From assembly GCA_023451915.1 (NCBI GenBank), contig JAEXXS010000277.1:1-5736 (forward strand): a DNA stretch of 5,736 nucleotides, written 5' to 3'. Below the pieces are notes generated by a model. It saw nothing but the letters and a program-made list of their open reading frames with translations, had not been told where the DNA came from and made no database searches. The position numbers were made by a program, and so were the translations under genes. The DNA comes from Pseudomonadota bacterium. Lineage in GTDB: Bacteria > Pseudomonadota > Alphaproteobacteria > Rhizobiales > Rhizobiaceae. Shown here in pieces: positions 5,454-5,736 of the stretch. Within the stretch, counting starts at the first letter, position 1. Every line of letters begins with the position of its first letter.

Positions 5454-5736
5454 GTACGGCATTTACGCCCTGCTGATAGGCGTGAGAACCAATCTGGCCG
5501 GTATAATTGAGGCCGAGCGTGGCGCTTGGAGAAAGATTGAAGTTCAGGCCAGCTTCGATGAGCGCTGCGTCCTTCGCGATCGGCGCGCCGTAAACGGTGA
5601 AGGCGGATGAACCTAGGATACTATTCGTTGAACTTGTATCGATATCGCCATAAGCGTGACGCCAGCCAATAGACCCGTGCGCATTGGCAGCCACATTGCC
5701 CAGCATGAAATGCCGTGACGCCCGCAAGCCGATGGT
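5437..5736 (-). CDS. Autotransporter beta-barrel domain, C-terminal end (partial, start lies beyond the window)
   Basis: The last 99 codons of an outer-membrane autotransporter; the frame is open to the window edge, so the true start is outside. The fragment begins TIGLRASRHFMLGN and ends AVLRVRF. It shows the alternating polar/hydrophobic strands of the barrel, the block APIAKDAALIEAGLNFNLSP, then SATLGLNYTGQIG and a final strand ending in the C-terminal phenylalanine recognised by the BAM machinery. Conserved GWRHAYGD and YTGQ segments match my recollection of the autotransporter domain of alphaproteobacterial adhesin-like proteins. The passenger domain is not visible, so adhesin, protease or other function cannot be judged. 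An apparent start at 5727 is a TTG inside the barrel and should not be taken as the gene start. The stop lies inside the 3' end of the kinase gene. Confidence 0.88.
   Translation of the reverse strand, partial: TIGLRASRHFMLGNVAANAHGSIGWRHAYGDIDTSSTNSILGSSAFTVYGAPIAKDAALIEAGLNFNLSPSATLGLNYTGQIGSHAYQQGVNAVLRVRF

Noticed and set aside
5395..5610. 71-codon plus-strand ORF beyond the kinase end
   Set aside because: It is antisense to the autotransporter barrel, which has clear family features and a proper C-terminal phenylalanine.

Overview
The window looks like a chromosomal segment of an alphaproteobacterium in the Hyphomicrobiales (Rhizobiales), most likely Brucella/Ochrobactrum or a close relative. 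This rests on the moderately GC-rich coding sequence, the character of the encoded proteins, and a 153-bp palindromic repeat (815-967). The outer arms of that repeat, as I remember them, resemble the Bru-RS type repeats of Brucellaceae. The genus call is inference; no rRNA or other marker gene is present.

Left part (1-608, minus strand): the end of an operon encoding a molybdenum-hydroxylase type oxidoreductase. A complete 2Fe-2S subunit (608 to 69) is followed 18 nt later by the first 16 codons of a protein with a signal-peptide-like start that runs off the window. Its candidate promoter and operator-like repeats lie at 673-742.

Spacer (609-1167): about 560 bp with no convincing standard gene. 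It holds the minus-strand promoter region, a perfect 17-bp palindrome (726-742), the composite palindromic repeat (815-967), an unexplained strong Shine-Dalgarno followed by two tiny overlapping ORFs (976-1098), and a sigma70-like promoter (1088-1115) for the next gene.

Centre and right (1168-5453): an AspT/YidE/YbjL-family exchanger (plus, TTG start) converges on a NarL/FixJ-type response regulator (minus). The regulator is divergent from a six-TM hybrid histidine kinase (plus). The 142-bp gap between regulator and kinase carries a promoter-like sequence, a TGATCGATCA palindrome, two ATTGGCG repeats and three perfect copies of CAACATATTG at 13-bp period that run into the kinase Shine-Dalgarno. 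Kinase and regulator plausibly form one signalling system, possibly controlling the adjacent exchanger; this is inferred from arrangement only.

Right edge (5437-5736, minus): the C-terminal 99 residues of an autotransporter beta-barrel. Its stop codon lies inside the 3' end of the kinase gene, so the two convergent genes overlap by 17 bp. I saw no tRNA, rRNA, CRISPR array, insertion sequence or phage gene.
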